Of a stretch of 30,389 bases of DNA, positions 6,697 to 13,334 are shown in pieces. The stretch is from Firmicutes bacterium CAG:238 (GTDB taxonomy: Bacteria > Bacillota > Clostridia > Peptostreptococcales > Anaerovoracaceae), in assembly GCA_000435615.1 (NCBI GenBank), contig FR881939.1:1-30389 (forward strand), read 5' to 3'. The notes under the pieces are model-generated. The model had not been told where the DNA came from and made no database searches. It saw only the letters and a list, made by a program, of their open reading frames with translations. Within the stretch, counting starts at the first letter, position 1. Every line of letters starts with the position of its first letter. The translations under genes and the position numbers were made by a program.

Positions 6697-8436
6697 ATGA
6701 AACAGGGAACAAACAGGCGGCTTGCAAATGTAAAAACGAGGAAAGAAACGGGTCTTGAATATGTCATGTTTAACCTTGATCTTAACACACCTTTCGGCAG
6801 GAAACAGCTGAAGGAGGTAAGACCGTTTTATCCGGGTGAGGAACAGGACCTCCGGGATGAGCTCGACCGCGTGGAGAGAATGATATATTTCGTTAAGCAG
6901 AACAAAGTCTTGACGGATAAGATACTTGAAGTTTTCATGGAGATAAAAGATCCTACGCTGACCGTTCAGAGAAGCGGAGACACGATTCTTTCAACCGTGG
7001 AACTTTACGAAGTGAAATCTTTGCTGCTTCAGATGAGGCAGCTTGGGAAACTTACCAAAGAACACGAGGTAGGCGACTACAAGGGATGCCACTGCGTGTC
7101 CGAGTGTGAGAAACTCGAGAGTATTGGGGTGCTGCAGACGGAATCGGAAGACGGCGAGCCTGTTGTGAACACGGTGCCTGACGATTATTTTCTGGCAGAC
7201 ACCGAAGACTTGCTGGATGCACTTGACCCGACCGGAGACAGACTGAATACATTTTACATATACAACGAATTCAGCCCGCTGCTTGCGGAACTGCGAGGCA
7301 AAAAAAGAGAATATGAACTCATGATTCGCAGGGAGCAGAAGCAGAAGCGCGAAGAACTGAGAAAACAGCACGGAGTAATGCTCACACCGAAGTTCGATAT
7401 CGTGCTTGCGAAGTCGAATCCGGATTTTGAGAGGATACAGGCACTTCCCGAACTTGAAATTGTGGATCAAGACTATATGAGCGTTACCTTGCAGCTTAAA
7501 CCTACGGAAGAAATCTATAAGTTCGTGGGCGAAATTGAAGTAATCAACGAGAAAATAGAAGCAGAAGAAGAAAGGGTCAGAGGCGTTCTTTCGAAGAAAA
7601 TTTCGGAGAAGGCGGATGTACTTTTTGAAAACTGCGAGAAGATAGGTGCTTTGGATTTGGCGCTTGCAAGAGCCAGGTATTCCATACGGCACGACATGGT
7701 AAAGCCGGAAATCGCCGATGAGCATGTCATCGAATTCGAGGACGGCAGAAACATTCAGGTTGAAGATGTGATTAAGCAGAAGGGCAAGACCTATTGTCCG
7801 GTTTCGCTGAGCCTCAAGGACGGAGTCACACTGATAACCGGAGCAAACATGGGCGGCAAGACAATTTCGCTCAAACTGGCAGGGCAGATTCCGATTTTGG
7901 CGCAGTATGGCTTTTTCGTACCTGCCAAGCATGCAAGGATCGGCTTGTCGAATTACATGCAGATTCTCATAGGCGATTCGCAGTCGGTTGAGAGAGGTCT
8001 TTCGAGTTTCGGTTCCGAAATGGAAGAACTTAAGGAAATCTTAGATCACGGTCAGGACAGAAGCCTGATTCTCATTGACGAAATCGCATCGGGAACCAAC
8101 CCGACCGAGGGTACGGCACTGACCAAGAGCCTTGTCGATTACCTGATCGAAAAACCGTATATTTCCCTGATTACGACACATTTTGAATCCGTGACGGAGC
8201 GGGAAGGCATTGTAAATATGCAGGTAAGAGGACTCTCGGACTGCAATTTCGATCTTTTGAACCGCGAAATCCAGTATGCAAACCGCCGTGACAGGATAAA
8301 TATAATATCCAAGCATATGGACTACCGTCTGTATCGTGTGGATAATAAAACCCAAGTTCCAAAGGAAGCCCTCAGTATAGCTGCCATGTTGGGAATCAAC
8401 AAGGAAATTATCGAGGGTGCGAAAAAATACATGTGA
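6697..8436 (+). CDS. kamC: KamC, MutS-related ATPase of the lysine fermentation operon
   Basis: This 579-residue protein has a C-terminal MutS-family ATPase domain: Walker A TGANMGGKT (about residues 380-388), a conserved SSFGSEMEE segment, Walker B LILIDEIASGTNPTEG and the switch motif ITTHFE. The long N-terminal part is charged and helical and lacks a recognisable mismatch-binding domain, so a DNA repair role is unlikely. The start at 6697 is 2 bases after the kamB stop; a longer in-frame extension overlapping kamB is less likely. It sits directly before kamDE, which suggests a helper ATPase for the aminomutase (inference). Confidence 0.85.
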   Translation: MKQGTNRRLANVKTRKETGLEYVMFNLDLNTPFGRKQLKEVRPFYPGEEQDLRDELDRVERMIYFVKQNKVLTDKILEVFMEIKDPTLTVQRSGDTILSTVELYEVKSLLLQMRQLGKLTKEHEVGDYKGCHCVSECEKLESIGVLQTESEDGEPVVNTVPDDYFLADTEDLLDALDPTGDRLNTFYIYNEFSPLLAELRGKKREYELMIRREQKQKREELRKQHGVMLTPKFDIVLAKSNPDFERIQALPELEIVDQDYMSVTLQLKPTEEIYKFVGEIEVINEKIEAEEERVRGVLSKKISEKADVLFENCEKIGALDLALARARYSIRHDMVKPEIADEHVIEFEDGRNIQVEDVIKQKGKTYCPVSLSLKDGVTLITGANMGGKTISLKLAGQIPILAQYGFFVPAKHARIGLSNYMQILIGDSQSVERGLSSFGSEMEELKEILDHGQDRSLILIDEIASGTNPTEGTALTKSLVDYLIEKPYISLITTHFESVTEREGIVNMQVRGLSDCNFDLLNREIQYANRRDRINIISKHMDYRLYRVDNKTQVPKEALSIAAMLGINKEIIEGAKKYM

Positions 8437-8450
8437 TAAGGAGAAAAAGG

Positions 8451-10004
8451 ATGAAAAGCAAACTTAACATTGACCCACAAGTTGTTGACAGCGCTCGCCA
8501 GCATGCTGCTAACATCGCGCATGACATGCAGGAATTCATCGAGCGTCATACAACAGTGTCAACCGAAAGAACCATTGTGAGACTTTTAGGTATTGACGGT
8601 GTTGACGAACTTGAAACACCGCTTCCGAATGTCGTTGTAGACCACATCAAAGATGCAGGAGCACTTCCTACAGGTGCTGCATACTGGATTGGAAACGCAA
8701 TCGTTCAGACAGGTAAGCAGCCGCAGGAAATCGCTGAAGAAATCGCAGCAGGAAAGCTTGAAATCACAAAGCTTCCGACATGCTCACAGGCAGAAGCCGC
8801 AGAAGCATTAAAGCCGGCTATCAAGAAAACATTCGAAAGAATCGATATGCAGAAGGCTAAGAGAAAAGAATATCTTGAAAGAATCGGGGAAGGTCCTGAA
8901 CCTTATCTCTATGTAATCGTAGCAACAGGTAACATCTATGAAGATGTTATCCAGGCTCAGGCTGCTGCAAGACAGGGTGCTGATATCATCGCTGTTATCA
9001 GAACAACTGCACAGTCCCTGCTTGATTATGTACCTTACGGTCCGACAACAGAAGGTTTCGGCGGTACATACGCAACTCAGGAAAACTTCAGAATCATGAG
9101 AAAAGCTCTTGACGAAGTTGGCGAAGAAGTTGGCAGATACATAAGATTATGTAACTACTCATCCGGCATGTGCATGCCTGAAATCGCTGCAATGGGTGCT
9201 CTTGAAAGACTTGACGTTATGCTTAATGACGCAATCTACGGCATCTTGTTCAGAGACATCAACATGCAGAGAACACTGGTTGACCAGTTCATGTCCAGAG
9301 TAATCATCGGATACTGCGGAATTATCTTTAACTCCGGCGAAGACAACTACCTTACAACGGATGACGCAATCGAAGCAGCTCACACAGTAACAGCTTCCCA
9401 GTTTATCAACGAACAGTTCGCAGTACTTGCTAACATTCCGGAAAACCAGATGGGTCTTGGTCACGCTTTTGAAATGGATCCGAATACAGAAGACGGATTC
9501 CTTCTTGAATTATCACAGGCTATCATGGCAAGAGAAATTTTCCCGAACGCAAGATTAAAATACATGCCGCCTACAAAGTTCATGACAGGAAACATCTTCA
9601 GAGGTCACATCCAGGATGCGTTGTTCAACTTAGTGGCAATCTGGTCCGGTCAGTCCCTGCAGCTGTTGGGTATGCTTACAGAAGCTATCCACACACCGCA
9701 TATGCAGGACAGATACCTCTCCATCGAAAACGCGAAGTACATTTTCAATAACTGCAAGCACATCGGTGATGAAGTCGAATTCAAGAAAGACGGTATCATT
9801 CAGAAGAGAGCACAGGAAGTTTTAGGCAAAGCTGACGCACTCCTTGCAGAAGTTGAAAAAGAAGGTCTTTTTGCAACTATCGAAAAAGGTATTTTCGGCG
9901 GCGTAAAGCGTCCGTTCGACGGTGGCCACGGTCTTGAAGGCGTTTGCACAAAGGGTGAAAACTACTTCAATCCGTTTATCGCACTGTTTATGGATCATGA
10001 ATAA
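8451..10004 (+). CDS. kamD: Beta-lysine 5,6-aminomutase alpha subunit (KamD)
   Basis: This protein of 517 residues has the expected size for the TIM-barrel alpha subunit of adenosylcobalamin- and PLP-dependent beta-lysine 5,6-aminomutase, which moves the terminal amino group to give 3,5-diaminohexanoate. Family-typical stretches include RTTAQSLLDYVPYGPTTEGF and LGHAFEMDPN. The ATG at 8451 has AAGGAG 6-12 bases upstream and follows the kamC stop by 14 bases. An upstream in-frame start that overlaps kamC is less likely. kamE follows after 14 bases. Confidence 0.96.
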   Translation: MKSKLNIDPQVVDSARQHAANIAHDMQEFIERHTTVSTERTIVRLLGIDGVDELETPLPNVVVDHIKDAGALPTGAAYWIGNAIVQTGKQPQEIAEEIAAGKLEITKLPTCSQAEAAEALKPAIKKTFERIDMQKAKRKEYLERIGEGPEPYLYVIVATGNIYEDVIQAQAAARQGADIIAVIRTTAQSLLDYVPYGPTTEGFGGTYATQENFRIMRKALDEVGEEVGRYIRLCNYSSGMCMPEIAAMGALERLDVMLNDAIYGILFRDINMQRTLVDQFMSRVIIGYCGIIFNSGEDNYLTTDDAIEAAHTVTASQFINEQFAVLANIPENQMGLGHAFEMDPNTEDGFLLELSQAIMAREIFPNARLKYMPPTKFMTGNIFRGHIQDALFNLVAIWSGQSLQLLGMLTEAIHTPHMQDRYLSIENAKYIFNNCKHIGDEVEFKKDGIIQKRAQEVLGKADALLAEVEKEGLFATIEKGIFGGVKRPFDGGHGLEGVCTKGENYFNPFIALFMDHE

Positions 10005-10018
10005 GGAGGTAGGAAACA

Positions 10019-10813
10019 ATGGCAGATAACAAGACAGCAACAACTCAGGTTGATTTAACTTGTGTTAAGCCTTACGGCGACGCATTAAATGACGGTAAAG
10101 TTGAAATGGCATTTACGCTTCCGGTTCCTTATGGTGAAGAAGCAGAGGAATGCGCAAAACAGTATGCAAAGAAAATGGGTTTTGAAGAACCTAACGTAAC
10201 ATATTACTGCGAGTTGACTCCGGGATACACTTTCTTCGTTGTATACGGAGCAGCTCAGGCAACCATCGACTACACAGCAATCAAGGTTCCAAAGGTAGAA
10301 GGTACTGTTATGGACCGTGTTGAATGCGGTGAATGGATTGGCGAACACATCGGCAGAGACATCGTTGTAGTTGGAGCTTCCATCGAATCTGATGCTCATA
10401 CCGTAGGTATCGACGCAATCATCCAGATGAAGGGATTCCACGGACACTTTGGTCTTGAAAGATTCAAGAACGTAGTTCCTTACAACATGGGTTCCCAGGT
10501 TCCTTGCGAAGCATTAATCGCAAAAGCTAAGGAAGTAAACGCAGATGCTATCCTGGTATCCCAGACTGTAACTCAGAAGGATATCCATATCAAGCAGCTT
10601 ACTAAGATGGTTGAACTCGTTGAAGCAGAAGGACTTCGTGACAAGATTATCCTTACTTGCGGCGGCCCTAGAATTTCCCACGAACTTGCTCAGGAATTAG
10701 GTTATGATGCAGGTTTCGGTCCCGGAAAATATGCAGAACATGTAATGTCCTACATCATGCAGGAAGTTGAAAAGCGCGGATGGCAGAACAAGCCAAACAT
10801 TGCTGACAGATAA
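10019..10813 (+). CDS. kamE: Beta-lysine 5,6-aminomutase beta subunit (KamE)
   Basis: This 264-residue protein carries the base-off B12-binding motif DxHxxG as D125, H127 and G130 (SDAHTVG). The likely PLP lysine is K138 (QMKGFHGHFG), 11 residues after H127, the same spacing as in characterised 5,6-aminomutases. A Rossmann-like B12 domain follows (DAILVSQTVTQKD, IILTCGGPRIS). The ATG at 10019 follows AAGGAGG. It forms the active enzyme with KamD and makes the pathway dependent on adenosylcobalamin. Confidence 0.97.
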   Translation: MADNKTATTQVDLTCVKPYGDALNDGKVEMAFTLPVPYGEEAEECAKQYAKKMGFEEPNVTYYCELTPGYTFFVVYGAAQATIDYTAIKVPKVEGTVMDRVECGEWIGEHIGRDIVVVGASIESDAHTVGIDAIIQMKGFHGHFGLERFKNVVPYNMGSQVPCEALIAKAKEVNADAILVSQTVTQKDIHIKQLTKMVELVEAEGLRDKIILTCGGPRISHELAQELGYDAGFGPGKYAEHVMSYIMQEVEKRGWQNKPNIADR

Positions 10814-10828
10814 GATAAGAATTACATT

Positions 10829-10852
10829 TGCCCGGCTTAAATATGCCGGGCA
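10829..10852 (+). other. Intergenic hairpin between kamE and the CoA-transferase genes
   Basis: A perfect 8-bp stem TGCCCGGC/GCCGGGCA with an 8-base loop has no T tract. It is the third such hairpin in the operon and probably protects or delimits mRNA segments. Confidence 0.6.
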
Positions 10853-10885
10853 GGTGAATTTTATATTAAACAGGAAGGTGAAAAC

Positions 10886-11611
10886 ATGATTAACAAAATT
10901 AAAACTGCTCAGGAAGCAGTAGCCGGCGTACAAGACGGTATGACTATCATGGTAGGTGGATTCCTCGCAACAGGTTCCCCTGAAATCTTGATGGATGCAT
11001 TAGTAGAAAAAGGCGTAAAGCATCTGACGGTTATCGGTAACGACGGCGGTCTCGACGCAGGTCAGCCTGCTGGCGAATTCGCAGCAAAGACCGCAAGAGG
11101 TATTGGTAAATTACTTGAACACCATATGGTAGATCACATTATCGCATCTCACCTTGGCGTTAACCCGAAACTGAACGAACAGTTCGCAGACGGAACCCTC
11201 AAATACACATTGGTTCCGCAAGGAACATTAGCTGAAAAGATCAGAGCAGCAGCTTACGGTCTTGGCGGCGTACTTACTCCTACCGGTGTTGGTACACCTA
11301 TGGAAACAGAGCTTGATGAACTCGGAAGAGAAAAGAAAGTCGTAGAAATTAACGGTAAGAAGTACTTATTCGAATTACCGCTGTATGCTGACTATTCATT
11401 CATCAGACCATCCGTTGCCGACAAATTCGGTAACTACTACTGCTCCAAAGCAACGAAGAACTTCAACTATGTAATGGCCGGTGCTTCCAAGCACACAATC
11501 ATTGCTCCTGAAAAATTAGTTGAAGTAGGCGAAATCGATCCTGATTACTTCGCAGTTGCAGGCGTGCTCGTAGATACTATTGTGGAAGGAGAAAAGAAAT
11601 GGCAGATTTAA
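10886..11611 (+). CDS. CoA-transferase subunit A (butyrate-acetoacetate type)
   Basis: This 241-residue protein is a family I CoA-transferase alpha subunit, with an early GGF motif (GMTIMVGGFLATGSPE) and a typical GND-G element (VIGNDGG). In lysine fermentation such an enzyme exchanges CoA between butyryl-CoA and acetoacetate (EC 2.8.3.9), and the operon position supports that over an acetate-specific or 3-oxoacid enzyme. The ATG at 10886 has GGAAGG upstream. Its end overlaps the beta subunit start by 13 bases, consistent with coupled translation of equal amounts. Confidence 0.9.
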   Translation: MINKIKTAQEAVAGVQDGMTIMVGGFLATGSPEILMDALVEKGVKHLTVIGNDGGLDAGQPAGEFAAKTARGIGKLLEHHMVDHIIASHLGVNPKLNEQFADGTLKYTLVPQGTLAEKIRAAAYGLGGVLTPTGVGTPMETELDELGREKKVVEINGKKYLFELPLYADYSFIRPSVADKFGNYYCSKATKNFNYVMAGASKHTIIAPEKLVEVGEIDPDYFAVAGVLVDTIVEGEKKWQI

Positions 11612-12255
11612 AAGTAAGAATCGCGAAAAGATGCGCGAAAGAATTTGAAGACGGCGATTTCGCTAATTTAGGGATCGGTCTTCCGACTATGGTTGCTGAC
11701 TACATTCCGGATGGCGTAACAGTTACATTCCACTCCGAAAACGGATTCGCAGGAATCGACGCAGTTGCAGACGCTTCCAACCTTGATGTTGACATCATCA
11801 ACTCCGGTGGTGTATATGTAACAGCAGTTCCAAGAGTAAAATACTTCGACACAGCTGAATCTTTCGGTCTCGTAAGAGGCGGACATGTTAAGGCTACTGT
11901 TCTCGGCGCCATGGAAGTTGCTGAAAACGGAGACCTTGCTAACTGGATCGTACCAGGCAAGAAGGTTGCAGGTATGGGCGGTGCTATGGACCTTTGTGCA
12001 GGATGCCCTCAGGTTATCATCACAATGCTCCACACTCAGAAAGGCAACCACAAAATCTTAAAGAAATGCACACTTCCGCTTACAGCAGAAAGATGCGTAA
12101 CTAAGATTATCACTGAAATGGCTGTTATGGAAGTCAGAGAAGACGGTATCTGGGTAACAGAACTTCACCCTGACTACACTTGGGAAGAATTACAGGCTGC
12201 AACAGGCTGTGAACTTCACAAGGATGCTAACATGAAGGCTATGGAAGAAGAGTAG
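11599..12255 (+). CDS. CoA-transferase subunit B (butyrate-acetoacetate type)
   Basis: This 218-residue beta subunit has the catalytic glutamate motif SENGFAG near residues 48-54 and the usual NLGIGLPTMVADYIP start of the family. The GGAMDLCAGC segment is also typical. The start overlaps the alpha subunit gene, with GGAGAAAAG upstream. It is the last gene of the lysine fermentation operon; a strong terminator follows. Codon use is highly adapted, like kdd and kamDE. Confidence 0.92.
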   Translation: MADLKVRIAKRCAKEFEDGDFANLGIGLPTMVADYIPDGVTVTFHSENGFAGIDAVADASNLDVDIINSGGVYVTAVPRVKYFDTAESFGLVRGGHVKATVLGAMEVAENGDLANWIVPGKKVAGMGGAMDLCAGCPQVIITMLHTQKGNHKILKKCTLPLTAERCVTKIITEMAVMEVREDGIWVTELHPDYTWEELQAATGCELHKDANMKAMEEE

Positions 12256-12264
12256 AAACTTGTC

Positions 12265-12365
12265 TTTTTCGCCCACCGCGTTGTCAACTTCGATTTTCTC
12301 AGTGCTCACATACTTCAAGTATGCTCCGCGCTTCGAAATCTTGTTTCCTAGCGGTGAACGAAAAA
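12265..12365. repeat. REP-like long imperfect palindrome
   Basis: TTTTTCG and CACCGC at the left pair with GCGGTG and CGAAAAA at the right, and the centre has the small palindrome CATACT-TCA-AGTATG. The fold spans about 100 bases. The layout resembles dispersed REP/MITE-like elements in Clostridia, though I cannot search for other copies. It lies just after the CoA-transferase stop and could also act in transcription termination. Confidence 0.55.
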
Positions 12366-12460
12366 TCCGGCGTTTCTAAGAATGCTTGCTAAAATCGCCT
12401 GTGGCACACGCCGCAGGCGATTTTTTTTGGCTGCGCCAAGCTCGAGGCGAAAAATCCGGC
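12359..12460. repeat. Pair of 13-base direct repeats around the operon terminator
   Basis: CGAAAAATCCGGC occurs at 12359-12371 and again at 12448-12460. The first copy overlaps the right end of the long palindrome. They may be remnants of a small duplicated element. No function is evident. Confidence 0.4.
12391..12428 (+). terminator. Strong intrinsic terminator of the lysine fermentation operon
   Basis: The perfect stem TCGCCTG/CAGGCGA (extendable with flanking A/T pairs) has a GC-rich loop and eight T residues at 12421-12428. It separates the sigma-54 operon from the riboswitch region. Confidence 0.9.
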
Positions 12461-12520
12461 AAAGTGTTCTAAATTCCCCAAAAGTATTTAGCAAAAAGCT
12501 AAATAATTTTCCTGAACCTC

Positions 12521-12549
12521 TTGCTTTTTTACATGACAAATGATAACAT
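12521..12549 (+). promoter_or_regulatory. Candidate sigma-70 promoter before the riboswitch
   Basis: TTGCTT (12521-12526) and TAACAT (12544-12549) are separated by 17 bases. A start near 12556 would place the aptamer about 35 bases downstream. Both hexamers are imperfect. A small stem ATTTAGC/GCTAAAT at 12486-12504 lies just upstream. Confidence 0.35.
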
Positions 12550-12589
12550 GGATATGTAGCCAAGTACGGCGAAATTGAATATGCAGTTT

Positions 12590-12770
12590 ATAAGGGTAAC
12601 TAACGGAAGTGGAGTGAGATTCTCCGGCTGTTTCTCAGCAACCGTGATGCGCCGGGCAGGCGACGAGTCGGGAGACGAGTTATTGCTTAGATGTATGAAT
12701 TCTCTGGGACAGAGTGAGCATCACTTAAAAAGGTAAACATGGCATAAGGATATTCCTGTTAGAGCGGCAG
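12590..12770 (+). ncRNA. Cobalamin riboswitch
   Basis: The order of conserved elements matches adenosylcobalamin riboswitches: GGAAGTGGAGTGAGATTCTCC (core with the GTG-x-GA-x-T-CC loop), CAGCAACCGTGATG (the C-x-GCAAC-x-GT junction) and a B12-box-like GTCGGGAGACGAG at 12667-12679. GTGATGC at 12644-12650 pairs perfectly with GCATCAC at 12718-12724, closing the peripheral arm as P7 does in known examples. CTAACGG near 12599-12605 can pair with CCTGTTAG downstream. The end of the aptamer is approximate. A terminator follows at 12855. It leads into the surface-protein cluster, not into the B12-dependent kam operon. Confidence 0.78.
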
Positions 12771-12854
12771 GGACGTTCGCCGGTGGCACTTTTTAGGCTG
12801 AAAGAATAGTTGCAGCGATTAGAGCGAGGCAACGGTATTTTAGTTAGCGAATAT

Positions 12855-12890
12855 GCAGACTGTCTTAATGGGCAGTCTGTTTTTTCTTTT
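12855..12890 (+). terminator. Terminator downstream of the cobalamin aptamer
   Basis: The perfect 7-bp stem CAGACTG/CAGTCTG with a 10-base loop is followed by TTTTTTCTTTT. It is the obvious expression platform of the riboswitch. A possible competing stem, GTTGC/GCAAC, lies at 12809-12833. High cobalamin would be expected to favour termination. Confidence 0.82.
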
Positions 12891-12904
12891 CATCCAAACA
12901 TATA

Positions 12905-12932
12905 GGCGGCATCGCAAAGGTGCGGTGCTGCC
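12905..12932 (+). other. Hairpin between the riboswitch terminator and the small gene
   Basis: GGCGGCATCGCA pairs with TGCGGTGCTGCC (12 bp, two wobbles) around a 3- to 4-base loop, with no T tract. It is a second structured element between the riboswitch and the YezD-like gene. Its role is unknown. Confidence 0.5.
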
Positions 12933-13018
12933 GGTGGCAAAGAGGCATGGAGAACATTTATATGCCCGAGTGATGATTAAAAAGATATTAAAAAAATATG
13001 GAAAGGGAGGCAAACAAT

Positions 13019-13177
13019 TTGGGCGACAATAGGCAGAAGCTATCGGAGCAGGTGACGGACAAAGAAGCAAAGCTTTTATCCATTATACGCAAAATGGATT
13101 TTGGCGAAGTAAGGGTTGTTGTTACAGACGGTGTTCCAACACGCGTGGAAGAAATCAAGAAAAGTATTAAGCTATAG
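13019..13177 (+). CDS. Small YezD/DUF2292-like protein
   Basis: This 52-residue protein has the pattern of the DUF2292 (YezD) family: EAKLLSIIRKMDFGEVRVVV, then a TDGVPTRVEEIKKSIKL ending, where family members typically have an I-x-x-IGYGEV-x-V-x-V-x-DG-x-P-x-x-I-E core and end near KSIKL or similar. I chose TTG at 13019 because AGGGAGG lies 8 bases upstream; an in-frame ATG at 12998 would add seven residues but lacks a Shine-Dalgarno site. The family is often found with sulfur or metal uptake genes; its function is unknown. It is the first gene after the cobalamin riboswitch and is followed by another terminator-like hairpin. Confidence 0.65.
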   Translation: MGDNRQKLSEQVTDKEAKLLSIIRKMDFGEVRVVVTDGVPTRVEEIKKSIKL

Positions 13178-13227
13178 TTAAAATTAAATAAGTGTCGCAC
13201 AAAATGGAAACTGACCGGAAAACCGGA

Positions 13228-13302
13228 GGTTCCGCATGGATGTAATAAACACTGCACAAGTGGTGCAGGCGTTTTATTCACGTCCGGCGGAGCCTTTTTT
13301 TT
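13228..13302 (+). terminator. Long attenuator-like terminator hairpin
   Basis: GGTTCCGC at 13228-13235 pairs with GCGGAGCC at 13287-13294 (one wobble). Inner segments GGA/TCC, ATAAAC/GTTTAT and CTGCAC/GTGCAG extend the bulged stem, and eight T residues follow at 13295-13302. It stands between the YezD-like gene and the secreted protein gene. The stem includes the start codon of a small ORF and part of its ribosome site, so translation and folding would compete. Confidence 0.75.
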
Positions 13303-13334
13303 GCAGTGCGGCGAAAAAAGAGGAGAAGAAATGA
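13236..13334 (+). CDS. Candidate 32-residue leader peptide inside the attenuator
   Basis: ATG at 13236 has GGAGG six bases upstream. The frame runs 32 codons (MDVINTAQVVQAFYSRP...) to a TGA that overlaps the next gene's start as ATGA. The T tract of the hairpin is read as part of PFFC. There is no run of one amino acid that would mark a classical amino-acid attenuator. The position and coupling suggest a leader peptide, but a chance ORF cannot be ruled out. Confidence 0.42.
   Translation: MDVINTAQVVQAFYSRPAEPFFCSAAKKEEKK

Noticed and set aside
6991..7932. Long minus-strand ORF of 313 codons inside kamC
   Set aside because: It is fully contained in a gene with clear MutS-type motifs, has no recognisable motif of its own, and similar long antisense frames occur across other genes here.
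6697..8436. KamC as a DNA mismatch repair or MutS2 protein
   Set aside because: Only the ATPase domain is shared; the gene lies in the kam operon and I see no mismatch-binding, clamp or Smr nuclease domain.
13205..13302. Possible T-box leader (GGTTCCGC near a terminator)
   Set aside because: The conserved T-box TGGNACCGCG is not present, and there is no recognisable Stem I or specifier region upstream; the space is filled by the small gene.
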